This document shows positions 1 through 10,922 of a stretch of DNA of 64,000 nt, piece after piece (position 1 is the first letter of the stretch; each line of letters starts with the position of its first letter). The stretch comes from Marinifaba aquimaris (GTDB taxonomy: Bacteria; Pseudomonadota; Gammaproteobacteria; Enterobacterales; Alteromonadaceae). The translations under genes were made by a program, and so were the position numbers. The DNA lies in NCBI RefSeq assembly GCF_013328345.1, contig NZ_JABULX010000021.1, positions 1 to 64,000 of the forward strand. Direction: 5' to 3'. The notes below the pieces were generated by a model. That model made no database searches. It had not been told where the DNA came from and saw only the letters and a list, made by a program, of their open reading frames with translations.

Positions 1-209
1 GTTCAATGACAGATGGTTATGACTGCTATCAAAATGCACTGGCTGAGAGAGTAAACGGTATTCTTAAAAACGAATACGTGTTAATGAAACCAAATAACCT
101 AAATGAGGCAAGGGAAATGGTAAAACAATCAGTCGATTTATATAATCAACAAAGGCCACATTCGGCCTTAAAATACAAAACGCCCGATGAAATTCATCAG
201 GCGTTTTAA
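1..209 (+). CDS. IS3-family transposase OrfB, C-terminal fragment (cut by window edge)
   Basis: This is the last ~68 codons of an IS3-family DDE transposase, which cuts and joins the element's ends. The reading frame is open to the left edge, so the gene starts outside the window. Visible family signatures are the final catalytic block with the E of 'NALAERVNGILKNEY', the 'DLYNQQRPHSALKYKTPDE' segment typical of the integrase core end, and a stop at 207-209. The right terminal inverted repeat follows directly. Whether the full element is intact cannot be judged here. Confidence 0.9.
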   Translation, partial: SMTDGYDCYQNALAERVNGILKNEYVLMKPNNLNEAREMVKQSVDLYNQQRPHSALKYKTPDEIHQAF

Positions 210-243
210 TCAAAAAAGTGTCAACCCATACTAGGATGGGTCA
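1..243 (+). mobile_element. Right end of an IS3-family insertion sequence
   Basis: The element runs from beyond the left edge to about 243. Downstream of the transposase stop, 218-243 reads GTGTCAACCC...GATGGGTCA. Its complement begins TGACCC and ends TTGACAC, the usual form of IS3-family ends (5'-TG...CA-3'). I take 243 as the outer border. Target duplication cannot be checked because the left end is not in the window. Confidence 0.75.
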
Positions 244-261
244 TATGGGGTAAATGTTGGT

Positions 262-597
262 TTATGCGCCACAGCACTTTTTGTATTTTTTGCCACTGCC
301 ACAAGAGCAGGGGGCATTGCGCTTTGGGGTACTAGAGACCGTTTCTGATTTAGGCTTATTTAATACTGCTTCAAGCTCAACAATATCTTCTGGTTTTTCG
401 CTATCGATTTGAATATCTGCAACGAGTTCGTGCTCGCTTAGCATTGCTTGAATTTCTAACTTACGTTCCTGTGAGTTGACCAACAAAGTCAATGGTTTGA
501 GCTTAGTGCCAAGTTTAACCACATTTTTAGGGTTATAACCTGACGTACCGTATTGACCTTTTTTAGTAATACGACCTTTATAAAAAAACTTTGACAT
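262..597 (-). CDS. SEC-C motif protein, PBPRA1643-like
   Basis: A small (111 aa) soluble protein of unknown function. Its C-terminus carries a SEC-C zinc-binding motif, CSCGSGKKYKKCC, the motif that binds one zinc at the SecA tail. The N-terminus (FFYKGRITKKGQYGTSGYNP) matches the conserved start of the small SWIM/SEC-C family described from Photobacterium. I chose the ATG at 597 rather than 624 because AGAGG lies about 6 nt upstream and the family starts with MSKFFY-like sequence. It stands alone, next to the IS border. The family assignment is recognition by motif; the role is unknown. Confidence 0.8.
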   Translation of the reverse strand: MSKFFYKGRITKKGQYGTSGYNPKNVVKLGTKLKPLTLLVNSQERKLEIQAMLSEHELVADIQIDSEKPEDIVELEAVLNKPKSETVSSTPKRNAPCSCGSGKKYKKCCGA

Positions 598-702
598 AAT
601 GGCCTCTGAGCAGAAAAACAGCAAAGGATATTAACTATCCCAATTTCGGGCGCATTATCCAGCTATTTAAGATGAAAAACAAATGATAACCACAGACTAC
701 AG

Positions 703-2052
703 CTAGCTTGCTTGTTTATTAACAACCTTTGAGTAAGCGATGACTTTATTTCTTCCCGTGCGTTTTGCTGTATAGAGGGCCTCATCTGCGTGTTTAAGGA
801 GATCGGCTATTTCCTCATGTGGTTGCATCTGGGCTACACCAAAAGAACTAGTAAGCATTAAATTCTCAGGCCAAACACCATTTGCTATTATCTGTCTTAG
901 TTTTTCAGCAAATAACACGCCATCTGCTTCTGTAGTGACAGGACAAAAAAGCACAAACTCTTCTCCTCCCCAACGAACTAAAATATCTGTGTCGCGTTTA
1001 TTTGCTTTAATCAAGTTGGCAAAACCTTGTAGTACCAGATCACCCACATCATGGCCGTTTTCATCATTGACACTTTTAAAGTGATCAATATCGAGAAAAA
1101 CCACACTCGTTGATTCCCCTAGCTCTTTTACACCGCGAGAGAGGGCCGGTAAATATTGACTAAGACCGTGTCTGTTATAAACATCTGTAAGTGAGTCTTT
1201 GGTACTGATGTCTGCCAGTTCTTGTTTTTCAATCTCCAATGCCTGATTAATTTTTTCTAATTCATCTTTGAGCTTGCGCTGTTTTTTGGCTTCTAGCGTA
1301 GTTTGGTAATAACTTTGTCCTAAAAAGGCAAAACCAAACGCTATCCAAAGCACTAAAATTAACATCAACAAAAGCTCTTTGCTTATCCACTTTCCGTGTA
1401 AACGGATATCGTCGATGTATATGGTGTGCTTTCCTGCTTCTCTAAAGTCGCCAGTTGACACTTCTATATAATAGACATTGCTTAATTCGGTTGCCGCATC
1501 AAAAGGGGAAAGTGATCTTTCATGCAGCCACCAAGAGGGCACAACAAAGGTATTCAGTGGTATTTTCAGTGGCGCTTGATGTTTGTTGGTATCAAATTGT
1601 ATTTCATTAATTTTATAGGTCTCCATTTTGGCTTTATCTGTATAAGCATCATCAGCATGGCGCAGATAAAAACGTACTTTTTGCGGGCCTTCGCCAAAAG
1701 ATAAAATGGATAATTCAATGTGGCTGAACTCAGAAAAATCGATGCCTTTGTCTTGTGCTATTTGAAAACTAACTTCACAAAAAGGCCAGCGATAGCTTTT
1801 TTCGATTGTGCAATGCAAAATATAGGAGTCGTCATCTTTGGTGTGGCTAACAAGACTTTTGCCACCGTGGACCTGATCTGACACGATTTGACTATCAATT
1901 AAGGTATCGTCGTCTAAAACAAATGTTTTGGTCATACCAAAGTGATGCCAAGTAATTAAACTCAATGTAATTATAATTAACGAGCTAAACAGCGTCTTTA
2001 AATTGAGCACAGCGATAAACCAAGTAATTAAATTGGCTATATTTTCCCACAA
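703..2052 (-). CDS. Membrane diguanylate cyclase with periplasmic jelly-roll-like sensor
   Basis: Probably makes c-di-GMP from two GTP at the inner membrane. Order of parts (449 aa): a membrane segment near residues 18-36, a periplasmic region of ~185 residues, a second membrane segment near 228-245, a coiled coil (~250-285), then a GGDEF domain. The active-site motif is GGEEF at 362-366, and the inhibitory I-site RDTD lies five residues upstream (353-356), so product inhibition is likely. The periplasmic part ends in 'HTIYIDDIRLHG', a pattern common at the end of galactose-binding-like beta-sandwich domains, so it may sense a sugar or polymer; that part is inference. Monocistronic. Confidence 0.88.
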   Translation of the reverse strand: MWENIANLITWFIAVLNLKTLFSSLIIITLSLITWHHFGMTKTFVLDDDTLIDSQIVSDQVHGGKSLVSHTKDDDSYILHCTIEKSYRWPFCEVSFQIAQDKGIDFSEFSHIELSILSFGEGPQKVRFYLRHADDAYTDKAKMETYKINEIQFDTNKHQAPLKIPLNTFVVPSWWLHERSLSPFDAATELSNVYYIEVSTGDFREAGKHTIYIDDIRLHGKWISKELLLMLILVLWIAFGFAFLGQSYYQTTLEAKKQRKLKDELEKINQALEIEKQELADISTKDSLTDVYNRHGLSQYLPALSRGVKELGESTSVVFLDIDHFKSVNDENGHDVGDLVLQGFANLIKANKRDTDILVRWGGEEFVLFCPVTTEADGVLFAEKLRQIIANGVWPENLMLTSSFGVAQMQPHEEIADLLKHADEALYTAKRTGRNKVIAYSKVVNKQAS

Positions 2053-2558
2053 AAAAATACTTTTAATGTTTCTGTAGCGTTTCTACTTGCTCCTTTATTA
2101 TTAAAAATTGTTTCAGTAATTTCATTTCTCAATATTTATTACTTTCTGCGATTAATAAGCCTGTCATGTTATTCAAGTTTAATAAAAATTCAGCACTTAA
2201 TTTTTTCTGCTGATGACGTATTTTCCATCATCAATGTGAATTTAAACGTGTTTTTGTTGGTTAATATTTATTCATACTTTTAAATGACTGTTGCAGTTTT
2301 TCGGCAAAAACATGTCAATCCACTTGAAATGAGTTTTAGTCAATTAACTGAGTTTTGGCCGTAGGTAAATTGCTTTGAAACTTATATGTTATGGGGTTTG
2401 GCTGTTTATCGTGATGGTTTTTAATCTGTTTTTATTTCTTTGTTATATTTCAAATTGTCATTTTATTAACTCAAAAGTGTAACTTTTTTGTCATTTTGCC
2501 CCCGTAATCTTTGCCGCAATTCTAATTAAATCAAAAACAATTCCTTGGGGAAGCAAAA
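2053..2558. other. 506-bp AT-rich intergenic region between divergent genes
   Basis: No coding frame is convincing here. It must hold the promoters of the leftward cyclase and the rightward lipoprotein. A short stem with a CGGC loop lies at 2296-2311 (GTTTTT/AAAAAC). The rightmost part has a periodic repeat array at 2455-2498, annotated separately. The rest shows only A/T-rich DNA. Confidence 0.6.
2455..2498 (+). promoter_or_regulatory. Four 11-nt units resembling a Pho-box array
   Basis: TTGTCATTTT occurs at 2455 and again at 2488, exactly 33 nt apart. Cut into 11-nt units the stretch reads TTGTCATTTTA, TTAACTCAAAA, GTGTAACTTTT, TTGTCATTTTG; the first, third and fourth fit (T/G)TGTNA. PhoB of enterobacteria binds 11-bp direct repeats of the type CTGTCATANAN, and the multi-repeat layout recalls pstS. 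The last unit ends 60 nt before the lipoprotein start. A weak -10 (TAATCT) is at 2505-2510. PhoB control is an inference. Confidence 0.45.
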
Positions 2559-5237
2559 ATGCAACTTAAAGATTTATTTAAATTGTCAGCAATCACAGCT
2601 GCACTTGTATTAGCTGGTTGTGGTGGTGACATCAAAATTGACGCAACAGAAGATGCGGAAAACATCGTAGTTAAAAACCCAGAGCCATCAGAGCCTACTG
2701 AACCAACTGACCCAGTTGTTGAATACCCTGCTGAATCACCAATCACTAAAGGTTTAGCAACACGTGACGCTGCTTTATCTGATCGTTTAGGTAAAGAAGT
2801 TTACACAGTTGAAGGTACAATCACTGAAGAAATTTACTTCCACAATGACGTAGTATGGGCATTAAACGGTGCTGTATTTATCGGTCAAGATTCTGCTGAA
2901 GGTACAGTGACTGAAGGTACTTCTGTATTATCAATTCAAGCTGGTACAACGGTTATCGGTAAATCAGGTGCTGACGTTTTAGTTGTTTCTCGTGGCTCTC
3001 GTATCGAAGCTGCAGGTACTGCTGCTGACCCAATCGTATTCACATCATTCCAAGACGCTGAAGGTACAGTTGACCCAGCAGACTCAGGTTTATGGGGTGG
3101 TTTAGTTATCAATGGTCGCGCACCAAACTCAAAAGGTGACAACGTACCTGGTGAAGCAAACACGGGTACATACGGTGGTGACATTGCAGATGATAACTCT
3201 GGTACATTACGTTATGTTCAAGTTCGTTTCGCAGGTTTCAAAGTAGACGGTGAAAACGAATTAAACGGTATCGCTTTCCAATCTGTAGGTTCAGCAACAA
3301 CAGTTGAATACATCCAAGTTCACAACAACTCTGATGATGGTGTTGAGTTCTTCGGTGGTACAGTTAACGCTAAATACGTAGTGTTAACGGGCAACCAAGA
3401 TGACAGCATGGACTGGACTCAAGGTTGGACAGGTAAAGTACAACACGTTTACATCAAGCAAAACAACGAAGGTGGCGACCACGGTTTTGAAGGTGACGGT
3501 TCAGGTTCAGCTGATTCAACACCTAACTCTATGCCACAAATTGCTAACATCACTTTCTTAGGCGGTACGGGCGAGAAATCTAACGGTATGGATATCCGTA
3601 AAGGTTCTCAAGGTGCTTTCTATAACTTCGCTTTCAAAGCAACTAACGACAACGCTTGTTTAGATATTGATGACGCTGATGCATTAGGTTATGCAGCAGA
3701 TGGTTCATTAGATATTCAATACTCTTTCCTAGAGTGTGCTAACAACTACGCAGAAGCTAAAGCAGACGGTTTTGACGCAACAGCTATCCAAACTTGGTTT
3801 GAAGGTACTGATACAGATATGAACCGCACAGGTGCTGCTCAGTTAGTTAACTACATGCCTGCTCCAAGTTCACCTTTATTAGGTACGGGCTTAAACGTAG
3901 CAAACGAAGTTGATTCATTCTTCGACGAAGTTAACTACGTTGGTGCTTTTGATGGTGAGAATGACTGGACATTAGGTTGGACTTACGGCATCCATAACAC
4001 AGTTTCACAGTGTCCTTCAGGTACAGTTGAAGTCGCTTCTGTAGATGGTTCAACATTAACGTGTGCTATCTCAGGTACAGTTAAAGGTGAAGTAACATTA
4101 TCACCTGGCGCACACTACCAGTTATCTGGTGCAGTATTTGTTGGTGACGACACTGCAACTGAAGGTTACACATCTGCTGATGCGGGTGTTTTAAATATCG
4201 AGCCAGGTGTAACAGTATTTGGTCAATCAGGTGCTGATTACTTAGTGGTTAGCCGTGGTTCACAAATCAACGCTGTAGGTACAGCTCAAGCGCCAGTTGT
4301 GATGACTTCTTACTCTGATGTTATCGGTACAGTAGCTGCTGATGATTCAGGTTTATGGGGTGGTTTAATCATTAACGGTCAAGCGCCAAATTCTAAAGGT
4401 GCTAACGTTCCTGGTGAAGCAAATACAGGTACTTACGGTGGTGACATCGCTGATGACAACTCTGGTGCATTAAAGTACTTACAAGTTAAATTCGCTGGCT
4501 TTAAAGTTGACGGTGAAAACGAATTAAACGGTATCGCTTTCCAATCTGTAGGTTCTGCTACAGAAGTTGATTACATCCAAGTTCACAACAACTCTGATGA
4601 CGGTGTTGAGTTCTTCGGCGGTTCAGTAAACGTTAAACACTTAGTATTAACGGGCAACCAAGACGACAGCTTAGACTGGACTCAAGGTTGGACAGGTAAA
4701 GTACAACACGTATTAATCAAGCAAAACGATGTGGGCGGCGACCACGCATTTGAAGGTGACGGTTCAGGTTCTGCTGACTCTACACCAAACTCAATGCCTA
4801 CAATTGCTAACGTAACTTACATCGGTAGCGCAGTAGCGGCTAAATCTAACGGTATGGATATCCGTAAAGGTTCACAAGGTCACTTCTATAACTTCGTATT
4901 CGATGCTAAGTCTGAAAACTCTTGTTTAGATATCGATGATGCAGACGCTAAGTCATACGCATTAGACGGTTCTTTATCTCTACAAACTTCAGCTATCGAT
5001 TGTGTTAAGCCATTCGCTGGTGAAGGTGAAGTAGAAGCTTGGTTCAACATGCCAGGTAACAACGAACAAGTTTCAGGCATCATGGTTGATGAAGCGACAT
5101 TCGTTCCTGCTTCAACAGGTACAGTTACAGCAACTGATATGAGCACTGTTGATGCATTCTTCGACGCAACTGATTACATCGGTGGTGTTAGAGATGCAAG
5201 CGACGAGTGGTGGAAAGGTTGGACTGCAGGTCTTTAA
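2559..5237 (+). CDS. Large lipoprotein made of two tandem ~420-residue units
   Basis: An 892-aa secreted lipoprotein of unknown function. The signal peptide ends in the lipobox LAGC (Cys21), followed by an acidic, proline-rich linker. Two homologous units follow (roughly residues 65-480 and 490-892), offset by 421 codons. Each contains 'SGLWGG', 'PGEANTGTYGGDIADDNSG', 'HNNSDDGVEFFGG', 'GDHXFEGDGSGSADSTPNSM' and 'KSNGMDIRKGSQG', and each ends near 'FFD...Y(V/I)G...GWT.G'. The many short beta-like repeats suggest a right-handed beta-helix. Codon choice (GGT, GTT, TTA, CGT) suggests high expression. Start supported by GGGGAAG 7 nt upstream. The TonB receptor directly downstream suggests joint uptake of a ligand; the ligand is unknown. 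Confidence 0.85.
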   Translation: MQLKDLFKLSAITAALVLAGCGGDIKIDATEDAENIVVKNPEPSEPTEPTDPVVEYPAESPITKGLATRDAALSDRLGKEVYTVEGTITEEIYFHNDVVWALNGAVFIGQDSAEGTVTEGTSVLSIQAGTTVIGKSGADVLVVSRGSRIEAAGTAADPIVFTSFQDAEGTVDPADSGLWGGLVINGRAPNSKGDNVPGEANTGTYGGDIADDNSGTLRYVQVRFAGFKVDGENELNGIAFQSVGSATTVEYIQVHNNSDDGVEFFGGTVNAKYVVLTGNQDDSMDWTQGWTGKVQHVYIKQNNEGGDHGFEGDGSGSADSTPNSMPQIANITFLGGTGEKSNGMDIRKGSQGAFYNFAFKATNDNACLDIDDADALGYAADGSLDIQYSFLECANNYAEAKADGFDATAIQTWFEGTDTDMNRTGAAQLVNYMPAPSSPLLGTGLNVANEVDSFFDEVNYVGAFDGENDWTLGWTYGIHNTVSQCPSGTVEVASVDGSTLTCAISGTVKGEVTLSPGAHYQLSGAVFVGDDTATEGYTSADAGVLNIEPGVTVFGQSGADYLVVSRGSQINAVGTAQAPVVMTSYSDVIGTVAADDSGLWGGLIINGQAPNSKGANVPGEANTGTYGGDIADDNSGALKYLQVKFAGFKVDGENELNGIAFQSVGSATEVDYIQVHNNSDDGVEFFGGSVNVKHLVLTGNQDDSLDWTQGWTGKVQHVLIKQNDVGGDHAFEGDGSGSADSTPNSMPTIANVTYIGSAVAAKSNGMDIRKGSQGHFYNFVFDAKSENSCLDIDDADAKSYALDGSLSLQTSAIDCVKPFAGEGEVEAWFNMPGNNEQVSGIMVDEATFVPASTGTVTATDMSTVDAFFDATDYIGGVRDASDEWWKGWTAGL

Positions 5238-5260
5238 TAAAACGGCCTTCTAACTGAATC

Positions 5261-5288
5261 AGAAGGCGCTCAAAGCGCCTTCTTTTTT
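5261..5288 (+). terminator. Intrinsic terminator between lipoprotein and TonB receptor
   Basis: A perfect 10-bp stem, AGAAGGCGCT/AGCGCCTTCT with loop CAA, is followed by six T. It lies inside what looks like a two-gene unit, so it may reduce readthrough and set more lipoprotein than receptor. Confidence 0.85.
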
Positions 5289-5322
5289 GGCTGACGATTC
5301 AATCTTTTTTTGAGGCAGAAAA

Positions 5323-7926
5323 ATGAAAAACTCTATTCTTACAAGATCAAGATTAAGTACTTGTATCTTAGCTGCACTGTCTTGCTCAGTAATCCCTTCT
5401 CAAGCTTTTGCTAACGAATCTGAAGAAATTCAAATGGAAGAGGTTGTTGCAACCGCTTCTCGTTTAAAAGGTAGTGCTGGCGCTGTATTAGAAGAGCGTA
5501 AACAGCAAGCTTTCGTAGCAGACTTACTTGGCGCAGAGCAAATTTCACGTACAGGTGATAGCGACGCGGCATCAGCATTAAAACGTGTTACCGGTTTAAC
5601 ACTTGTTGATGGTAAATTTATTTATGTGCGTGGTTTAGGTGAGCGTTATTCATCAACGACATTAAACGGTGCAAACGTACCGTCACCGGATCCTACGCGT
5701 AAAGTTGTACCATTAGATATGTTCCCTGCGGGCATCATCGAGAACTTATCGGTACAAAAAGCTTATTCACCTAGCATGGCAGGTGAGTTTGGTGGTGGTG
5801 CGATTGATATTCGTACTAAATCTATTCCTGATGAGTTTGTGTTAAACGTTTCAGGCAAGTTAGGTTACAACACTGAAAACAGTGATGATGGCTTAACGAT
5901 TTCGGGTGCGGGTAAAGATTTATCAGAGTCAACTCGTCGTAACGCCATTAACTATGGCGTTATCAACGAACAGATTTTATCTATCAAGCTAAACAACCCA
6001 GAAGAAGCACAACGCATTGTTGATGAGAGCGCTTTATCTTTCACTAATTCTAACCAAGTGCAAGAAGATAGCATCGACCCTGACTATGGCGTGGGCTTCT
6101 CAGTAGCTAACCGTTTTGATATCGACAATGACCAAGTATTTGGTTTCTCTTTTGCGGTTGATTACGAAGATAGCTGGGATAATTCTGAAAAACGTAAAGT
6201 GCGTTACGATACGGCTACAGATGGCATTAATGCGATTGAAGACCGTTCAATTTTAAGCACTGAGAACAACATTGATACCAGCGGTATTTTAAACTTAGGT
6301 TATGAGTTCAACTCAAACCACCGTTTTGAAACAACCAGTATCTACTTAAACAACGAGCGCGATAAAGTAGAGCGTTCTTCAGGTGAAAGCTTCGACTTTG
6401 ACTCGTATTCAGATGAATACACGTTATTGTTTGAAGAGCGAGAATTAGTTACGCACCAAATTCGCGGTATGCACAACTTCCCTGAGTGGTGGAATATTGG
6501 AGTTGATTGGCAATTCAGTGATTCAAAAGCTGAGCGTAGCGCTCCAGATGAGCGTGGCATTGTTTACTTACCGCGCGGCGGTGAGCAAGGCGGTCAATTA
6601 GCATTAGCTGACCAATCAGTGACTCCTGCACTGACGCGTTTCTTCTCTAATCTTGAAGATGAAGCGGAGACATTCCAGTGGAATGCATCATTACCTATTT
6701 ATACCAACGATTATGAAATCGAATTAAAAGTAGGTGGCGATCACTCTGATAGCTGGCGTGAATCACGTGCTTATTTCTTCCAATACTTATTCAAAAATGG
6801 CGATTACTTAACGAACCCAATCGATGAAGTATTAACACCTGAAGTGTTAACATCTGACGATACGCGTTTCCAACAGTTACTTCGTGTTGATGACTACGTA
6901 GCTGCACGTAAAATCGATGCAGGTTACGGCCAGTTTGATGTGTTGTACAAAGGTGAGTACCGCATCAGTGGTGGTGTTCGTTACGAAGATTGGCGTCAAG
7001 CTATTGTACCTGTAGGTTTTGAAGATAACCGTAAAACACCATTAGACCCAACGCCTGTAGTAGAAGACGTATGGTTACCGGCTTTATCATTCACTTATAT
7101 TCTTGACCAAGAAAACCAAGTGCGTTTAGGTTACGGTAAAACAATTGTTCGTCCTGATTTAAAAGAGCTTTCACCGGTTCGTTATCTAGACCCATTAACG
7201 GATAATCCAATTTTTGGTAACCCATCACTAGAAGTGACAGAGATCCAAAACTTCGATTTACGTTGGGAAAACTATGCTGATAACGGTGATAACTTATCGG
7301 TTGCGTTATTCTACAAAGATTTAGATAACCCAATTGAAAACGTGCAATTACCAGGTGCCGATGAGAGTAACGTCACTTTCATTAACGCTAAATCGGGTGA
7401 AGTATATGGTGTGGAAGTTGAGTTCTTAAAAGACTTAAGCTTCATGGGTGACTTTATGTCTCAGTTCTTCTTATCAGGTAACGTGACATTAAGTGATTCT
7501 GAAATCACTATCCCAGATACTTACTACTATTACAGCCTTGCTAACCAAGCATTATTACCTATTACATCTGATGACAATGCTTATGTGACAAACAAATCTC
7601 GTCGCATGACAGGTCATTCAGAATATGTAATTAACATGCAGCTGGGTTATGACTCAGTGAATGGTGAGCACTCAGCATCTGTTGTATACAACGTATTTGG
7701 TGAGCGTGTGATGAGTGCAGGTATCGATAACATGCCTGACTTAGAAGAAGAGCCAATTCACTCTTTAGACTTGGTTTACACGTATTACCCAACGTTTGAA
7801 ACTAAGGTTAACTTCAAGATCAAAAATATCTTAGATGAGAGCCAAGAATTCACTCGTATGGGACAAACAGCCGAAGAAAAAACAAAGGGTACAGAGTTTA
7901 GTTTAGGTTTCTCTTGGGACTTCTAA
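5323..7926 (+). CDS. TonB-dependent outer-membrane receptor
   Basis: An 867-aa energy-coupled outer-membrane transporter. A signal peptide (cleavage near SQAFA/NE) is followed by a TonB-box-like EEVVATA, then the plug with 'ALKRVTGLTLVDGKFIYVRGLGERYSSTTLNG' split motifs and 'PSPDPTRKVVPLDMFP', and a 22-strand-type barrel ending in a terminal Phe (SWDF), the usual barrel-assembly signal. The plug type 'RGLGERY...NG' belongs to a TonB-receptor subgroup frequent in Shewanella, Caulobacter and relatives. It lies 85 bp after the duplicated lipoprotein and probably acts with it. Substrate is not evident; siderophore-specific features are not obvious. Codon bias again suggests strong expression. Confidence 0.92.
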   Translation: MKNSILTRSRLSTCILAALSCSVIPSQAFANESEEIQMEEVVATASRLKGSAGAVLEERKQQAFVADLLGAEQISRTGDSDAASALKRVTGLTLVDGKFIYVRGLGERYSSTTLNGANVPSPDPTRKVVPLDMFPAGIIENLSVQKAYSPSMAGEFGGGAIDIRTKSIPDEFVLNVSGKLGYNTENSDDGLTISGAGKDLSESTRRNAINYGVINEQILSIKLNNPEEAQRIVDESALSFTNSNQVQEDSIDPDYGVGFSVANRFDIDNDQVFGFSFAVDYEDSWDNSEKRKVRYDTATDGINAIEDRSILSTENNIDTSGILNLGYEFNSNHRFETTSIYLNNERDKVERSSGESFDFDSYSDEYTLLFEERELVTHQIRGMHNFPEWWNIGVDWQFSDSKAERSAPDERGIVYLPRGGEQGGQLALADQSVTPALTRFFSNLEDEAETFQWNASLPIYTNDYEIELKVGGDHSDSWRESRAYFFQYLFKNGDYLTNPIDEVLTPEVLTSDDTRFQQLLRVDDYVAARKIDAGYGQFDVLYKGEYRISGGVRYEDWRQAIVPVGFEDNRKTPLDPTPVVEDVWLPALSFTYILDQENQVRLGYGKTIVRPDLKELSPVRYLDPLTDNPIFGNPSLEVTEIQNFDLRWENYADNGDNLSVALFYKDLDNPIENVQLPGADESNVTFINAKSGEVYGVEVEFLKDLSFMGDFMSQFFLSGNVTLSDSEITIPDTYYYYSLANQALLPITSDDNAYVTNKSRRMTGHSEYVINMQLGYDSVNGEHSASVVYNVFGERVMSAGIDNMPDLEEEPIHSLDLVYTYYPTFETKVNFKIKNILDESQEFTRMGQTAEEKTKGTEFSLGFSWDF

Positions 7927-7951
7927 TCTAACTTTTTCCTAGGTTTATTCA

Positions 7952-7978
7952 AAAGCCCCGCATTTTGCGGGGCTTTTT
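7952..7978 (+). terminator. Intrinsic terminator after TonB receptor
   Basis: Stem AAAGCCCCGC/GCGGGGCTTT around loop ATTTT, followed by T residues. It ends the lipoprotein-receptor unit. Confidence 0.9.
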
Positions 7979-8049
7979 GCGTTTTGAAACACTCATAATA
8001 ATGACAAATGGCAAAGGCACTGGAATAATATAATAAGAAACAAGGTTAA

Positions 8050-10098
<2,049 letters not shown>

Positions 10099-10109
10099 AC
10101 GCTCGTCAA

Positions 10110-10922
10110 ATGGGTAATCAACTGCCGATAGGTATATTTGACTCTGGAATAGGTGGCTTGTCTTTACTTAGAGAAGTTCAGGCTAAGCTACCGTCCGAAC
10201 ATCTCATTTATATTGCCGATACTGCTTATGCGCCCTATGGCGATAAAACCGCTGAGGTTATTGAAGCGCGTGCTTTTGCTCTAACCCAATATTTAATTGA
10301 ACAAGGCGCAAAAGTCATTCTTGTTGCCTGTAATACGGCCACAGTCAATGTCATTAATTTATTACGAGTAGAGTTTCCAAATATCCCTTTTGTGGGTATT
10401 GAGCCTGCCGTTAAACCTGCCATTTTAGACAAAAATACTAAAGTAGTTACTGTTTGGGCAACTGCAAAAACAGCAACTAGCCAAAGGCTTAAAGATTTAG
10501 TTGATACTCATTACTGCCCACAAACCAAAGTACATATTCAGGCTTGTCATGGGCTGGCATCTGAAATTGAAAAAGGTGATATCGCTTCCATTTCACTTGA
10601 GCAGTTAGTCACCGAATATCTAAATGAGCTTGTTGTAACTGGCACGGATACTTTAGTACTAGCTTGTACTCACTACCCTTTTGTTTTGCCTGTTATAGAG
10701 GCTATTTGGCCAACGTTGAGCCAGCAATCGTTAACGGTTATTGAACCCGCTGGTGCTGTGGTTAAACACCTTAAACATATTTTGAACGATAAAACCTTAT
10801 TAAACTCCGATGAATTTGAAGGGGAGACGTGTTATCTAACCACAGGCGTTGCTGGTGCGTTAAAACAAAGTATTCTTTCTTTGTTTAATAAAAATGTGTC
10901 AGTAGATAAGATTGAGGTTTAA
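10110..10922 (+). CDS. murI: Glutamate racemase
   Basis: Makes D-glutamate for peptidoglycan from L-glutamate in the cytosol. At 270 aa it has the family's usual length. The two catalytic cysteines are visible: C74 in ACNTAT and C186 in ACTHYP; the N-terminal 'FDSGIGGLS' and 'APYGDK' substrate motifs are present. The open frame extends upstream into ligA, but the ATG at 10110 places the conserved PIGIFDSGIGG motif at the usual distance from the N-terminus. The stop TAA abuts the ATG of the next gene without a gap, implying translational coupling. Confidence 0.95.
   Translation: MGNQLPIGIFDSGIGGLSLLREVQAKLPSEHLIYIADTAYAPYGDKTAEVIEARAFALTQYLIEQGAKVILVACNTATVNVINLLRVEFPNIPFVGIEPAVKPAILDKNTKVVTVWATAKTATSQRLKDLVDTHYCPQTKVHIQACHGLASEIEKGDIASISLEQLVTEYLNELVVTGTDTLVLACTHYPFVLPVIEAIWPTLSQQSLTVIEPAGAVVKHLKHILNDKTLLNSDEFEGETCYLTTGVAGALKQSILSLFNKNVSVDKIEV

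Noticed and set aside
2559-5237. Repeats in the lipoprotein gene seen as a possible CRISPR or tandem array
   Set aside because: Two long in-frame units, not short spaced repeats; simply a protein duplication.
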